Source of the DNA: Pardosa pseudoannulata
Lineage: Eukaryota; Arthropoda; Arachnida; Araneae; Lycosidae
Length of the DNA stretch: 64,000 nucleotides
Direction: 5' to 3'
Assembly: GCA_032207245.1 (NCBI GenBank)
Contig: CM063506.1
Span: forward strand, 18,334,682 to 18,398,681
The notes beneath the pieces are model-generated. The model saw nothing but the letters and a program-made list of their open reading frames with translations. It was not told where the DNA came from and searched no databases. Made by a program: the position numbers and the translations under genes. Of this stretch, positions 63,196 to 64,000 are shown piece after piece. Positions within the stretch are counted from its first letter, which is position 1. Every line of letters starts with the position of its first letter.

Positions 63196-64000
63196 AAAAT
63201 ATCTTAATTAATTAATTTCGTACATGAAATGATGTTTAATTCCTAAAGTTATTTCTCTGTACATCTAATGCATTCAAAAATGCATACTCTTAATTGTATT
63301 TTAATGTTATTTAGTTTACTTTTAATTTATGACTGCAAAAAATATTTTAAGGATAAACTACCTTTAAAAATATAAATTTTTTGTGTATGAAAATATACTT
63401 ATATTCATAAACTACATAAAAATATTGCTAGGTTTGTACAATAGACTATCTTCCTGAGAAAACATTTATATAAATATGACGAAATCTAAAGTAAAATATT
63501 TAATAGCTAATTTATTTAGAATAGTAATTACCATGTTCAGATATACAAGGAAATAACTATTTTGACCAGACTTGAATCCATGTTGATACGTTTCGGTGTT
63601 ACGACTTTACATACTTTACATACAAGAAAATTTTTCATTTATGAAACTTTAAATTTTCATTGTGTAAAACCTTGAGCCATTTTTTTTATTTTCTTCGTGA
63701 TGTTATGCATATGTATGCACATATATGTATCTAACTAAAAAAATAACTATAGAATGTTCAAAAATTGCCTTTAAGGCTATTTTAACGTCTAGATATGTCA
63801 CTCCCCATTTCTTACTAAAATATACAATCATACAACGTATATAAACATTGTGTAGCATAAATCAAAAACGACTATCCGCAGAATGTTTAAAATTTTCATT
63901 TAGGACTGTTATAATAAATGTATTTAGTTGTTCACCTCCATTGTTGGCTGCAATTCGGCTTCGAACATAAATTAATTATATAATGACTATTAATAATATC
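63196..64000. other. A+T-rich noncoding DNA
   Basis: No supported feature to the window edge. Confidence 0.5.

Overview
The window is very A+T-rich, intron- or intergene-like animal DNA. It has long (TA)n and (CA)n microsatellites, tandem repeats, tRNA-derived SINEs, and non-LTR retrotransposon and cut-and-paste DNA transposon remnants. I found no operon, ribosome binding site, rRNA, intact tRNA, CRISPR array or convincing intact host gene. The mix of piggyBac, mariner, Tc1, hAT, LINE and SINE relics points to an arthropod. An arachnid such as an orb-weaving spider fits best, but that is inference from the style of the elements, not from a marker gene.

Layout: 1-6300 is A+T-rich, with a CpG-dense block near 2.33-2.57 kb and a 356-bp TTAA-flanked MITE. 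7.4-9.9 kb holds an internally deleted piggyBac element with textbook asymmetric ends and, 0.9 kb further on, an internally deleted mariner with TIRs and TA duplications. 15.35-17.24 kb is a 5'-truncated LINE on the minus strand; a second copy of its 3' end lies inverted at 41.4-42.6 kb. 19.3-20.8 kb is tandem repeat (about 200-bp then 386-bp monomers). 22.6-23.2 kb is another two-unit tandem repeat. 24.1-27.1 kb is a diverged duplication with long (TA)n tracts. 30.4-32.05 kb has a LINE tail, a 93-bp tandem duplication and a broken Tc1-like element. 36.5-38.05 kb is a tandem segmental duplication of about 0.65 kb units.

40.35-44.4 kb contains two hAT-like MITEs with 8-bp target duplications, either side of LINE copy B. 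45.7-54 kb is the densest region: three SINEs of one family, a related tRNA-headed SINE, a possible solo LTR and two piggyBac relics. 55-60 kb has a Tc1 DNA-binding-domain fragment, another TTAA MITE and a decayed RNase H-bearing retrotransposon end. 62.2-63.2 kb is a three-unit tandem repeat.

No element here looks able to move by itself: every transposase or reverse transcriptase reading frame is truncated, frameshifted or internally deleted. The main biological story is a graveyard of at least five TTAA-targeting (piggyBac-type) elements from at least three lineages. They keep different parts of the transposase: C-terminus only, N-terminus only, or N- plus C-terminus without the catalytic core. 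G+C-richer blocks without ORFs (2.3, 33.1, 35.6 and 51.2 kb) are the best candidates for host regulatory sequence or unrecognised repeats.
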